A stretch of 38,697 bases of DNA from Candidatus Omnitrophota bacterium (GTDB lineage Bacteria > Omnitrophota > Gorgyraeia > Tantalellales > Tantalellaceae), in assembly GCA_018813285.1 (NCBI GenBank), contig JAHJBY010000033.1, forward strand, positions 133,157 to 171,853. The letters run 5' to 3'. This document shows positions 17,864-24,717 of the stretch, one piece after another. The translations under genes were made by a program, and so were the position numbers. Under the pieces are notes generated by a model, which saw nothing but the letters and a program-made list of their open reading frames with translations, ran no database searches and was not told the origin of the DNA. Numbering within the stretch: the stretch's first letter is position 1; every line of letters begins with the position of its first letter.

Positions 17864-19309
17864 TTACTGTTCCTCAACTACATAAAGCATCCCGGTCGCA
17901 TGAATAAGCTCGGCTAAAGAAACAAAGACCTCTTTTCTTGATTCTATCAGTTTGCTCCGCGCGTCCTGAAGCTGACTTTGGGCCTGCAAAAGATCCAGTA
18001 TATCTTTCAACCCTGTTTTATACCCCCTGGCCGCCAGTTCACGCGAAGCCGTGGCACTTTCCAGAAAAGCTTCACTAAATACAAATTTTTTGCCCGCGGT
18101 TTTAAGGTTATAATATTTTGTCCAAACGTCCGCGCTTGCCGCAAGTTCGGATTGCCTTAATTTCTCGCGTTCCTTTTCCATCTCGGATCGTGCTTCGCGT
18201 TTTTTGTTAATATTTCGAAAACCGTCAAAAATATCCCATGAAACATTGAAATATCCGGAATACTCATAATCATGTCCGTATTTTCGGTCCAATGCCGTTT
18301 CTTCGTTGCCGAAATATTTATACCAGCCCGCATTACCGGAGGCGCCGATCGTCAATGACGGCCATATGTCAGAGTCAGCTGCTCTTATCGCCTCTGCTTT
18401 CGATCGTAGCGACGCCCGTCCCGCCGCTATGTCAGGCCTTTCCATGAGGGCTTCCTCTATCAGCAAACTTACGTTTTCCCGTGGAAGATATGCGGGTACT
18501 TTCTGTGCCGGACAGGCGATCTCGAATACAGCATCAGCAGGAAGACCAAGTTCTTGCGCCAAATTCGCCCTCGCAGTTTGGACATTGCCCCTCGCCTCTT
18601 CAAGGTAATAAAGCGCTTGATCATAACTGGATTCAGCCTGAAGAACATCAAGTTTGGATACAAGCCCCACCTTGTGTCTCTCTCGGGCCGTATAAAATGC
18701 CGTTCCCGCGTCTTCCAGATCGGCTGTAGCGGCTTCCACTTGTGATTGGGCGCTGTAAAGTTCGAAATACGCCGTTTCTGTGTTAAGTATCAAGTTTTGA
18801 AGAGAACGGTTGAATTGAAAATTGGCTTCAAGCATGTCCTGGATCGCCCCTCTGATCCTGGCGTTCCTTCCGCCAAGATCAAGCAAAAGAAAGGTGAACT
18901 CTCCGCCCGGTCTGGCATATATGTTGTCCTGATCGTTGACATCCAGATTGGTGTCCTTTTTCTGACCGGCGCCTTCAGCGGAGATCTCTACCTGAGGATA
19001 CCATTCACTTTGAGCCTGCTTCACTTTTGCTTCAGCGGCCCGGGCATTTTCCCACGCCTGTCGGGTGGTTGGATTATTGCCTATTGCTATGTCCACAAGT
19101 TCAAACAATACAAGGGGTTTTGAGGTATCTATTTCGCGTCGCCGAATAGCCTCCCACATGGTATCCGGGGAGATCGAGGTCTTTTCGCGGGCAGGCGGCA
19201 CCCATGTCTCATATGGTTCCGAAGGTGCCTTGATCGTCCGGCACCCAGCGCTGGATAACGCCAAAATTATCAGAGAAAAACATATTATGAACTTTCTGAG
19301 CTCCGCCAT
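17864..19309 (-). CDS. TolC/NodT-family outer membrane efflux lipoprotein
   Basis: 481 aa. Outer-membrane duct of the tripartite pump encoded with the next two genes. The N-terminus is a lipoprotein signal peptide with lipobox LSSAGC, placing the lipidated Cys at 23, typical of the NodT/OprM branch. Two tandem OEP repeats follow, about residues 65-255 and 285-475, each with long heptad helices and a beta hairpin (AYFELYSAQSQVEAA; ILDLLQAQSQLQDA). Length and repeat structure are complete. Its ATG at 19309 lies about 70 nt after a strong promoter candidate, and it is first in the operon, ahead of adaptor and pump. Confidence 0.93.
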   Translation of the reverse strand: MAELRKFIICFSLIILALSSAGCRTIKAPSEPYETWVPPAREKTSISPDTMWEAIRRREIDTSKPLVLFELVDIAIGNNPTTRQAWENARAAEAKVKQAQSEWYPQVEISAEGAGQKKDTNLDVNDQDNIYARPGGEFTFLLLDLGGRNARIRGAIQDMLEANFQFNRSLQNLILNTETAYFELYSAQSQVEAATADLEDAGTAFYTARERHKVGLVSKLDVLQAESSYDQALYYLEEARGNVQTARANLAQELGLPADAVFEIACPAQKVPAYLPRENVSLLIEEALMERPDIAAGRASLRSKAEAIRAADSDIWPSLTIGASGNAGWYKYFGNEETALDRKYGHDYEYSGYFNVSWDIFDGFRNINKKREARSEMEKEREKLRQSELAASADVWTKYYNLKTAGKKFVFSEAFLESATASRELAARGYKTGLKDILDLLQAQSQLQDARSKLIESRKEVFVSLAELIHATGMLYVVEEQ

Positions 19310-19380
19310 TGACTTCTTTCGGTATTCGCAAAGACCTTGAGTGGGTAATTATTAAAAAACACCTGTTTGCTGATAATGAC

Positions 19381-19408
19381 ATTATACTTGAACTCGAACA
19401 TTATTCAA
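19381..19408 (-). promoter_or_regulatory. Predicted promoter of the efflux operon
   Basis: Minus-strand TTGAAT (19408-19403), a 16-nt spacer, and a perfect TATAAT (19386-19381). The ATG of the TolC-like gene is about 70 nt further on. No operator palindrome was seen in or beside it. Confidence 0.6.
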
Positions 19409-19481
19409 AACATTTTCCCGTCTTGTCTTACTGTCCCCTTAAAAATCAACGTAACAGGCGGCCTAATAGATAGTTAAAGAA

Positions 19482-19519
19482 AAAAGCAGCAACACGCCCA
19501 AAGACATACTGCTGCTTTT
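19482..19519 (-). terminator. Rho-independent terminator after the STAS gene
   Basis: AAAAGCAGCA and TGCTGCTTTT form a 10-bp perfect stem with an 18-nt loop (19492-19509), and on the minus strand the stem runs into a T-rich tract. A second perfect 6-bp hairpin, CGCCCG/CGGGCG at 19524-19542, sits between it and the stop codon at 19566. Together they separate this gene from the efflux promoter. Confidence 0.75.
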
Positions 19520-19565
19520 CACTCGCCCGTAATAACCGGGCGCACCGTACTATGCGGCTATCTCT

Positions 19566-19808
19566 CTATTGTTTAGCCAATTTGTTATACAGAAGCGCAA
19601 AGATGGCACATGCGATACCAAAATCAAAAAAACCGTATACCGCGCCAATTATGCTTCCCAAAGGTGTTACTGAATAACCGATGTAATAGCTCTTTATCAC
19701 ATCAAGCGCTGATCCATAGCCGATGATCTTCATCCAGGTGATCAGAAAAACACTCGCTCCCCACAAGATACCTCCTGCAAGGGCAAAACCTTTTACATCC
19801 AGCTTCAT
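19566..19808 (-). CDS. Possible separate 80-aa small membrane protein nested in frame in the STAS gene
   Basis: The ATG at 19808 (MKLDVKGFAL) has AAAGGAGG at 19821-19814, 5 nt upstream, the best ribosome site in the neighbourhood. The product would be 80 aa with two or three hydrophobic helices and a glycine-rich turn (SVTPLGSIIGAVYGFFDFG). It resembles small stand-alone holin-like membrane proteins. It may be a real second product of one reading frame, or a trace of a recent fusion of two formerly adjacent genes that lost the stop between them. Confidence 0.45.
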   Translation of the reverse strand: MKLDVKGFALAGGILWGASVFLITWMKIIGYGSALDVIKSYYIGYSVTPLGSIIGAVYGFFDFGIACAIFALLYNKLAKQ

Positions 19809-20195
19809 TTCTGCCTCCTTTCCTGTTTTGGGAACTACCTCACTTCTTTTGGCAAAATAAGCCATAGCTTTTTTTGTATCCTCGAAAAAAATAAGCACCT
19901 TATCCAGTTTTGTGGTAGCCAGTATCTCTTTTATCCGGCTATTCACACCACAAAGAACAAAATCCCCGCCTGAAGCCCTGATCTTCTTATGAAAGAACAT
20001 CAGGGAACTTAACACCATCGAAGAAACATAAGACGTATTTGACAGGTCCAGAATCGTTTTTTGAACGCCGTCGTCCAGTATAGCCGAAAAAAACTCCATT
20101 AACTCTTTGTTTTGATGAACAGTGATGGAGTCCAGCGTCAATGTTAATATGACCGCTCCGGCCTCACCTTCCGTCCTGCGAACCAGATCCTGCAT
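19566..20195 (-). CDS. STAS-domain protein with C-terminal two-helix membrane domain
   Basis: 209 aa from the preferred ATG at 20195, which has GGAGGG just upstream; the frame also opens at 20267, but that ATG has no ribosome site and lies inside the predicted promoter. Residues about 10-115 are a STAS domain like anti-sigma-factor antagonists: ILTLTLDSITV, then ILDLSNTSYVSSMVLSSL, where S58-S59 sit at the usual phosphoserine loop, though the common DSSG is VSSM. After a short linker, residues 130-209 form a small membrane module (GILWGASVFLITW, then PLGSIIGAVYGFFDFGIACAIFALLYNKL), like small holin-like proteins of unknown function. A strong internal Shine-Dalgarno suggests the module is also made separately. 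The regulatory partner is unknown; no anti-sigma factor is nearby. Confidence 0.8.
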   Translation of the reverse strand: MQDLVRRTEGEAGAVILTLTLDSITVHQNKELMEFFSAILDDGVQKTILDLSNTSYVSSMVLSSLMFFHKKIRASGGDFVLCGVNSRIKEILATTKLDKVLIFFEDTKKAMAYFAKRSEVVPKTGKEAEMKLDVKGFALAGGILWGASVFLITWMKIIGYGSALDVIKSYYIGYSVTPLGSIIGAVYGFFDFGIACAIFALLYNKLAKQ

Positions 20196-20239
20196 TTTCC
20201 CTCCGTCAAAAACATGACCCCCAAAAAACCACCTTACTA

Positions 20240-20273
20240 AGGATATAATACCCATATTTATGGGCATTTACAA
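20240..20273 (-). promoter_or_regulatory. Predicted promoter of the STAS gene with a palindrome in its spacer
   Basis: Minus strand: TTGTAA (20273-20268), 17-nt spacer, TATTAT (20250-20245). The spacer holds the perfect inverted repeat CCCATAAATATGGG (20264-20251), placed where a bound regulator would block polymerase. The leader to ATG 20195 would be about 43 nt. Confidence 0.45.
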
Positions 20274-20293
20274 GAAAAGCTGTAAATAAATAA

Positions 20294-20395
20294 TTAGGGA
20301 TATCCCCATTCTTTATGATGATCAACAATTATAGCCACGACACTTTTTTTATCGACATCCATGCCGAAAAAAATGTCATATTCTAACGGAACCAT
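20294..20395 (-). pseudogene. N-terminal remnant of an IS110-like (DEDD) transposase
   Basis: A 33-codon frame from ATG 20395 to TAA 20294 reads MVPLEYDIFFGMDVDKKS and ends ...HHKEWGYP. The FFGMDVDKKS stretch followed by a beta strand matches the first RuvC-like strand of IS110-family transposases (G-[IMV]-D-V-x-K, with D as first catalytic acid). The rest of the gene, about 300 codons, is missing. It has no ribosome site. It marks a past insertion between the STAS and suhB-like genes. Confidence 0.5.
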
Positions 20396-20428
20396 AGTTT
20401 GAGTATTTTTTAAATCCTGTGTTTAGAA

Positions 20429-20455
20429 TTGTTGCGCGCGGTTTTTATGCAACAA
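20429..20455. repeat. Short inverted repeat beside the transposase remnant
   Basis: TTGTTGC (20429-20435) and GCAACAA (20449-20455) are perfect inverted copies around 13 bp. A competing 6-bp pair, GGTTTT/AAAACC, overlaps. It could be a leftover end of the lost element or a weak terminator; nothing decides between these. Confidence 0.3.
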
Positions 20456-20496
20456 AACCAAAGTGAAGTAAAAACGAGAATTCATTACAGGACGAC

Positions 20497-20524
20497 TGAG
20501 CACTGAAAGCTGAAAACTGATAAC
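20497..20524. repeat. Degenerate 7-bp tandem repeat (site A)
   Basis: Four consecutive heptads all begin with TGA: TGAGCAC, TGAAAGC, TGAAAAC and TGATAAC. The array ends one base before the stop codon of the inositol monophosphatase gene at 20526. It is the smallest of four such arrays in the window. Confidence 0.7.
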
Positions 20525-20525
20525 C

Positions 20526-21311
20526 TTAATTCTGAACGGAATTTAACAGACCCAGTATCTCCTTATGAACCTTCCCATTGGTGGCAACAATAGTTTTTTT
20601 AAATATGTCATAGTCGCTGCCATCGAGCGTAGTAACTCGTCCGCCCGCGCGACGCACTATCAACTCGCCGGCCACGGTATCCCATGGGTTCAACTTGAAT
20701 TCCCAAAATCCGTCAAACCGCCCGCACGCGACATAACACAGATCCAGAGCCGCGGAACCTGCCCGCCTCACAGCTTGCGCCTGATGTAACATGCAGCGAA
20801 AATATGGCAACATTTCCATTTTGCTCGACATGTGATAAGCAAATCCGGTAGCTACCAGAGAACTCTTGACCGCGGAAACTGTTGAAACGTTGAGCCTCTT
20901 ATCGTTTAAAAACGATCCTCCATTTTTCTCCGCGACGAACAGTTCATCACGGGACGGATCGTACACTACACCGGCCTGCGTTTCATTGTCCACCATTACC
21001 CCTATTGAGGTGCAGAAAAAAGGGAAAGAATGCGCGTAGTTCGTTGTGCCGTCTATCGGATCGATCACCCACAAAACCCCTTCTCGAACGGCATTTCCGC
21101 CGCTTTCCTCGGCAAGTATCGAATGGTCCGGAAAATGTTTTTTTATGATATCGACTATTATTTCTTCGCACTGCTTGTCTACTTCAGTAACAAGATCATT
21201 GAGACCGGACTTATAAGATATCTTACCGGGGCTACCCAGGCGGGATAACGCCATCTTCCCCGCTTCCTTAGCGGCCGCGACCGCGACCTCTTTGATCTTA
21301 GCAATGTCCAT
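20526..21311 (-). CDS. suhB: Inositol monophosphatase family protein (SuhB-like)
   Basis: 261 aa from ATG 21311, which has AAAGGAA upstream and gives the normal family length; the frame stays open to 21500, but that part is antiparallel noise inside the upstream gene. It is a Mg2+-dependent, Li+-sensitive sugar/inositol phosphatase. Metal ligands are visible: E68-E69 in ILAEES, D84-P-I-D87-G-T-T in WVIDPIDGTTN, and D211 in NPWDTVAGE, with RRAGSAALDL before it. In enterobacteria the homologue SuhB also acts in rRNA antitermination; whether this one does is unknown. Its start overlaps the end of the glycosylase gene by 14 nt, so the two are probably co-transcribed. Confidence 0.93.
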   Translation of the reverse strand: MDIAKIKEVAVAAAKEAGKMALSRLGSPGKISYKSGLNDLVTEVDKQCEEIIVDIIKKHFPDHSILAEESGGNAVREGVLWVIDPIDGTTNYAHSFPFFCTSIGVMVDNETQAGVVYDPSRDELFVAEKNGGSFLNDKRLNVSTVSAVKSSLVATGFAYHMSSKMEMLPYFRCMLHQAQAVRRAGSAALDLCYVACGRFDGFWEFKLNPWDTVAGELIVRRAGGRVTTLDGSDYDIFKKTIVATNGKVHKEILGLLNSVQN

Positions 21312-21999
21312 GATGATTCCTTTCTTTAGGCCCCCTCGCAAGTCCGCCCAGCGGACACTCCCCGCAAAGGGCTCTCTTCTTTTTACAGAATTTTTTCCCT
21401 GTTTCCACCAAAAACGCGTGCAGTTGGTTAAACCGTTTTGTCGTCCCGTCAAAATTCTCATGAACAAAAGTCTGAACGAGATCGTAGGGGCTGTCTTCAT
21501 CGATCAGCCGGTGCCGCGAAAATACGCGTTTAGCGTACGCACTGGCAACAAATACAGGTTTTCCAAATGCGTACAACAATATAGAATCCGCCGTCTCGGG
21601 CCCTACTCCCTTTACCCCGAGGAGCCCACATCGAAGATCTTTCATATCCCTCGCTTCCATTTTTTTTAGATCGCCCCCGCACTCGGCGATCAGATACCTT
21701 GAAAGCTCCTGTAATTTTGCTGATTTTACACGGTGATACCCGGAAGAACGGATAACCGCGGCTAAATGGGATGGTTCTTCGCGTTCGATCTTTTCTATGT
21801 CCATTAACCCGCATTCTTTCAGATTCTTTATCGCCGTTTCTACATTACGCCATGCCGTATTCTGGGTCAGCACCGCCCCGATGATCATTTCAAAAGGCGT
21901 ATCCGCCGGCCACCAACCCAGATCACCAAAATGACCTTCAAGAAGCTCATGCATCCTGTGTAAGACCATTCCCTTATTCATCACCCGCCACTTTCCCAT
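21298..21999 (-). CDS. HhH-GPD (endonuclease III-like) DNA glycosylase, catalytic Asp replaced
   Basis: 233 aa. Base-excision-repair fold: six-helix barrel, helix-hairpin-helix LLGVKGVGPETA (about 126-137) and a C-terminal iron-sulfur motif C205-X6-C212-X2-C215. The usual fourth Cys is not at its normal place. The sequence resembles the endonuclease III branch with GVGPETADSILLYA, related to MagIII-type enzymes. E. coli Nth uses Lys120 and Asp138; here the Lys position is E135 (common in this branch) and the Asp position is S153 in VFVASAYAKRV, where relatives have an Asp. The activity is therefore doubtful. Alternative starts at residues 8 and 11 are possible. It overlaps the start of the suhB-like gene by 14 nt. 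Confidence 0.88.
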   Translation of the reverse strand: MGKWRVMNKGMVLHRMHELLEGHFGDLGWWPADTPFEMIIGAVLTQNTAWRNVETAIKNLKECGLMDIEKIEREEPSHLAAVIRSSGYHRVKSAKLQELSRYLIAECGGDLKKMEARDMKDLRCGLLGVKGVGPETADSILLYAFGKPVFVASAYAKRVFSRHRLIDEDSPYDLVQTFVHENFDGTTKRFNQLHAFLVETGKKFCKKKRALCGECPLGGLARGPKERNHHGHC

Positions 22000-22115
22000 T
22001 TCTCCGCCATTTCTATTCTTTCACTGATAGACTGATAGGTGGATGATCGTTGAAAAATATTTTCTTGAACCCATAGCCTGCAACGCTTCTCCTCCATTTG
22101 TTGAATATACCGCGC
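22000..22115. other. Gap with no recognisable gene
   Basis: It lies between the lysine-rich orphan and the HhH-GPD gene. It contains CTGATAG twice, 1 bp apart (22024-22038). A 38-codon minus frame (MEEKRCRLW...) crosses it with no family resemblance. No clear promoter or terminator was seen. Confidence 0.5.
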
Positions 22116-22463
22116 CTATTTTTTCTTCGTTTTCTTACCGGCGCTTCTCACCTGCGATATGGCTTTCTTTTTCTTTTTTTCTTCGGACTGAATCCGATCC
22201 AACCGCGTCTTGTATTTGTCCATACCCGGTATGTCCAGGCCGCCCTTAAACAGCTTGGCCGCGACTTCCTTTCCGATCTCGTGATATATCCTCTCTTTCT
22301 GAAGAGTGCCGCCAAGTATGTCCATCTGTATCTTCAGCACTTTGGACATCATGACCAGACTTTCTTCGCCCTTTTTCGCGGCTTCTCCGATCTCATTACC
22401 GAACTTTTTCATTATAGGCCCATATTTTTCCATCACTTTGTTCAGATCACTTTTCTTTGCCAT
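22116..22463 (-). CDS. Small lysine-rich helical protein of unknown function
   Basis: 115 aa; I do not recognise the family. It begins MAKKSDLNKVMEKYGPIM and is predicted to be all helix with heptad-like spacing (EIGEAAKKGEESLVMMSKVL), ending in a very basic tail (EEKKKKKAISQ, GKKTKKK). No signal peptide or membrane helix. AAGGAGG lies 8 nt before the ATG, so it is very likely translated. The helical body with a lysine tail resembles phasin-like or nucleoid-associated small proteins in general character, but no specific motif supports either. It is separated from lpxA by a heptad repeat tract. Confidence 0.75.
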   Translation of the reverse strand: MAKKSDLNKVMEKYGPIMKKFGNEIGEAAKKGEESLVMMSKVLKIQMDILGGTLQKERIYHEIGKEVAAKLFKGGLDIPGMDKYKTRLDRIQSEEKKKKKAISQVRSAGKKTKKK

Positions 22464-22482
22464 CTCCCTCGCCTCCTTCGTT

Positions 22483-22608
22483 TTTCAGCTTTCAGATATC
22501 AGCTTTTTAGGGCGAAATATTTTTCGCCCCTACGATTCACGATTCACCGCTTGACCCTTGACCCGTGCCCTTTGCCCATTCACTGTGGACTATGGACCGT
22601 GGGCTACT
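22483..22608. repeat. Degenerate 7-bp tandem repeats with a central palindrome (site B)
   Basis: Left arm: TTTCAGC, TTTCAGA, TATCAGC, TTTTTAG (22483-22510). Right arm from 22532: ACGATTC twice, then units drifting through GACCCTT, GACCCGT, GCCCTTT, GCCCATT to GACTATG and GACCGTG in constant 7-bp phase up to 22608. The right arm runs into the stop codon of lpxA (22607-22609). Neighbouring units differ by one to three bases, while distant ones share little. Confidence 0.8.
22510..22529. repeat. REP-like palindrome
   Basis: GGGCGAAA, loop TATT, TTTCGCCC: a perfect 8-bp stem with a 4-nt loop. No T run follows on either strand, so it is more like a dispersed palindromic element than a terminator. 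It splits the heptad array of site B in two. Confidence 0.55.
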
Positions 22609-23398
22609 AGAAGTATTCCTCCCTTGTATATCTGTATTTACAAATTTTCCTTTTTGATCGTTCGATGAAACCAACCAGAGTCTTTATTTCCTCTGAATGA
22701 TACGCCTCTTTTATACGGCTCAAGGCGTCTTCCTGGCTCAGTCCGGAAAGAAAGAGAAGTTTGTATGCTTCTTTTATTTCCCGGATCGAGGCTCTCGCCA
22801 TACCGGAACGTCTTAGACCGATAAGATTTATGCCGCGTATCACGGAAGGACCCCTTACCAGCATATAGGGAGGGACATCCATATTGACTCCCGTAAAACC
22901 CCCGATCATTGAATAGCACCCAACGCGGCAAAATTGATGTATAACAACATTTCCGGAAATAAAAGCGGCGTCACCCACTTCTACATATCCGGCCAGTAAA
23001 GCACCGTTCGCGATTATAACGTTATCTCCTACCACGCAGTTATGCCCGAGATGGGACTGGACCATCAGCATGTTGTTATCACCGACAACTGTAACGCTTC
23101 CCTCTTTCGTACCGCGATGTATCGTTACATACTCCCGTATAACATTATTCCGGCCTATACGGGTAAATGTCTCCGCGCCAGAATAGGCGTAATCCTGCGG
23201 CGCGTTACCAATAACGGCTCCCATATGAACAACCGTATTTTCTCCGATCTCGGTACCCCCGCAAATGTACCCATTCGCCATTATCGTAACACCTGAATGG
23301 ATACGCACGCCTCCCTCTATGATCACATTGGGACCGACCTCGACAGAAGGATCTATCTCAGCATCTTTTGAAATAACAGCCGTTTTATGAACTTTCAA
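22607..23398 (-). CDS. lpxA: UDP-N-acetylglucosamine acyltransferase
   Basis: 263 aa, the usual length. First enzyme of lipid A synthesis: moves a 3-hydroxyacyl chain from ACP to UDP-GlcNAc O3 in the cytoplasm. It forms a left-handed beta helix of hexapeptide repeats (VGPNVIIEGGVRI, IGENTVVHMGAVIG), then the catalytic stretch SHLGHNCVVGDN with H119 equal to E. coli H125, VVIHQFCRVG, and a helical C-terminus (REIKEAYKLLF). The start is TTG at 23398, 6 nt after the HAMP gene stop, with GAGG upstream; the next Met, residue 40, would cut into the helix. It is coupled to the HAMP gene. No other lpx gene lies in the window. Confidence 0.93.
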   Translation of the reverse strand: MKVHKTAVISKDAEIDPSVEVGPNVIIEGGVRIHSGVTIMANGYICGGTEIGENTVVHMGAVIGNAPQDYAYSGAETFTRIGRNNVIREYVTIHRGTKEGSVTVVGDNNMLMVQSHLGHNCVVGDNVIIANGALLAGYVEVGDAAFISGNVVIHQFCRVGCYSMIGGFTGVNMDVPPYMLVRGPSVIRGINLIGLRRSGMARASIREIKEAYKLLFLSGLSQEDALSRIKEAYHSEEIKTLVGFIERSKRKICKYRYTREEYF

Positions 23399-23404
23399 TT
23401 GTCT

Positions 23405-23815
23405 CTATCCTCTCATTTTGTCCAGCTGGCCGACAAGATCGTTGATGATATCCGCCACTGGTTTAAGGTCATGGTCTTCCTGTATCTGGAGACGCACCGA
23501 ATAATCCCCGTCGTCGATCTTCTGCAGATCTTCTTCTAATCTTTCCAATGGCGCAATGAACCGATAAGATAGGATAAAAGCCCAGGCGCTTATCAACGTG
23601 AACACCACAGGCAGACCTACCCCCAGCAGAACATTGATGCGCTGAATGACCGGAATAAGATCCCGCGCAATAACATCAGGTAACGCGATCTGATCGGCCA
23701 TGATGGTAAGAATGACATAATACAAGCACCCTCCCACAAACAGCGTCGGAATGACCATGGAAAAAATGATAATGACCAGGTAATGGGTTTGTAATGATCT
23801 GTTTAGATATTTGAT
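23405..23815 (-). CDS. Small two-helix HAMP-domain protein, apparent ATC start
   Basis: 136 aa if read from the codon at 23815; 117 aa from the first ATG (23758), which would cut off most of the first membrane helix. The order is cytoplasmic KYLNRSLQTHYL, TM1 (about 13-36), a short periplasmic loop, TM2 (GVGLPVVFTLISAWAFIL), then a HAMP module (RFIAPLERLEEDLQKIDDGDYSVRL). No kinase or methyl-accepting domain follows, so it is a HAMP-only membrane protein. AAAGGAGG at 23827-23820 lies 4 nt before an ATC codon, inside the end of the DUF3047 gene. Its role, perhaps sensing or scaffolding, is unknown; it sits between DUF3047 and lpxA. Confidence 0.8.
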   Translation of the reverse strand: MKYLNRSLQTHYLVIIIFSMVIPTLFVGGCLYYVILTIMADQIALPDVIARDLIPVIQRINVLLGVGLPVVFTLISAWAFILSYRFIAPLERLEEDLQKIDDGDYSVRLQIQEDHDLKPVADIINDLVGQLDKMRG

Positions 23816-24717
23816 GGCTCCTCCTTTTGTTCTCCCCGAAAAAATGGGATTTTAGACAACCACCGAAGGTATCCCGCGCTTGAGCTTCCTTCACCGGACG
23901 TTTTTCCCGCGACCGGACCGAGAAACCCAAGCGTTATGTCACCGTAATAAGCAACAGCACTGGTCTTCGTACTGTCCGCGTCCGTCATGAATGCCACGGC
24001 ATCTACGTTTTTTTTCAGATCTTCTCCAAAAAGGTTTCGGAAATCGAGAGCAATATCCCGTTCTTCATGCTTCCACTCCTCCGACGGCCCCGATTCCAGC
24101 ACTATAAGCTTCACGTTCCCGGTATACGGGCTGTCTGAAACCATCCCAACCGGCAGGCCTTCGGCCCAAACATACTGTATAGCCCTGGCATTGGGGAAAA
24201 ACCTGGATTGAAACACCACATATACCTGGGCCGCGAAATCAAATTCCTTCTTTCTGTCCAGGGTTTCTTTCAGCTTTCGTTCAGGGAATTTTTCAACTAT
24301 CCAGTCCCACGAGACAAATGGTCTCCTATCGTACGAAAGTTTTTTCTTGAAATAAAGCGTCGATGCCGAATTCTCGCCAACGGCTCTCACGCATTTTTTT
24401 CCCTTATGTTCTGTTATAGAATAAATTGTCTTATGTCGCGAAAGTGCTTTCTCATCCCACTCCTTTATGCTGTCGTCCGCGTGGAACAAAAAGCGCCTTA
24501 CTGTCGCGTGCATCCCCCCGATCGGCCCACCGTTCATGCCGATAAGCATAACCCGCCCCACAGCTACCACGATGGCGATCACCACCAGAATCAAAACTAT
24601 CGATCTCGGCAGGTTTTTCACTTCATCCTCTTGAAACTTTGCAAGCCGCATCCATATCATCCGCACATCGAATAATATTGTATTCCATGGGGCCAAAAAG
24701 TCAATGGTATGTCTCAC
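23803..24717 (-). CDS. DUF3047 family membrane-anchored protein
   Basis: 304 aa from GTG 24717, which overlaps the recJ stop (TAGTG); an ATG at residue 20 or 23 is also possible. A membrane helix (about 38-58) is followed by a beta-rich extracytoplasmic domain of the DUF3047 family: YSITEHKGKKCVRAVGENSAST, then RPFVSWDWIVEKFPE, DFAAQVYVVFQ, AIQYVWAEGLPVG, KLIVLESG, VDAVAFMTDADSTKTSA and VAYYGDITLGF. These blocks are the family hallmark and look like a jelly-roll, carbohydrate-binding-like fold; no enzymatic role is established. Its 3' end carries the ribosome site of the HAMP gene, so the two are coupled. Confidence 0.85.
   Translation of the reverse strand: MRHTIDFLAPWNTILFDVRMIWMRLAKFQEDEVKNLPRSIVLILVVIAIVVAVGRVMLIGMNGGPIGGMHATVRRFLFHADDSIKEWDEKALSRHKTIYSITEHKGKKCVRAVGENSASTLYFKKKLSYDRRPFVSWDWIVEKFPERKLKETLDRKKEFDFAAQVYVVFQSRFFPNARAIQYVWAEGLPVGMVSDSPYTGNVKLIVLESGPSEEWKHEERDIALDFRNLFGEDLKKNVDAVAFMTDADSTKTSAVAYYGDITLGFLGPVAGKTSGEGSSSAGYLRWLSKIPFFRGEQKEEPSNI

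Noticed and set aside
21312-21500. Upstream extension of the suhB-like frame
   Set aside because: It lies inside the glycosylase gene in another frame, lacks family likeness, and a better start with a ribosome site exists at 21311.
22510-22529. Rho-independent terminator of lpxA
   Set aside because: The hairpin has no T run after it on either strand.
22483-22608. CRISPR array
   Set aside because: The period is 7 bp, units are not identical, and there are no spacers.
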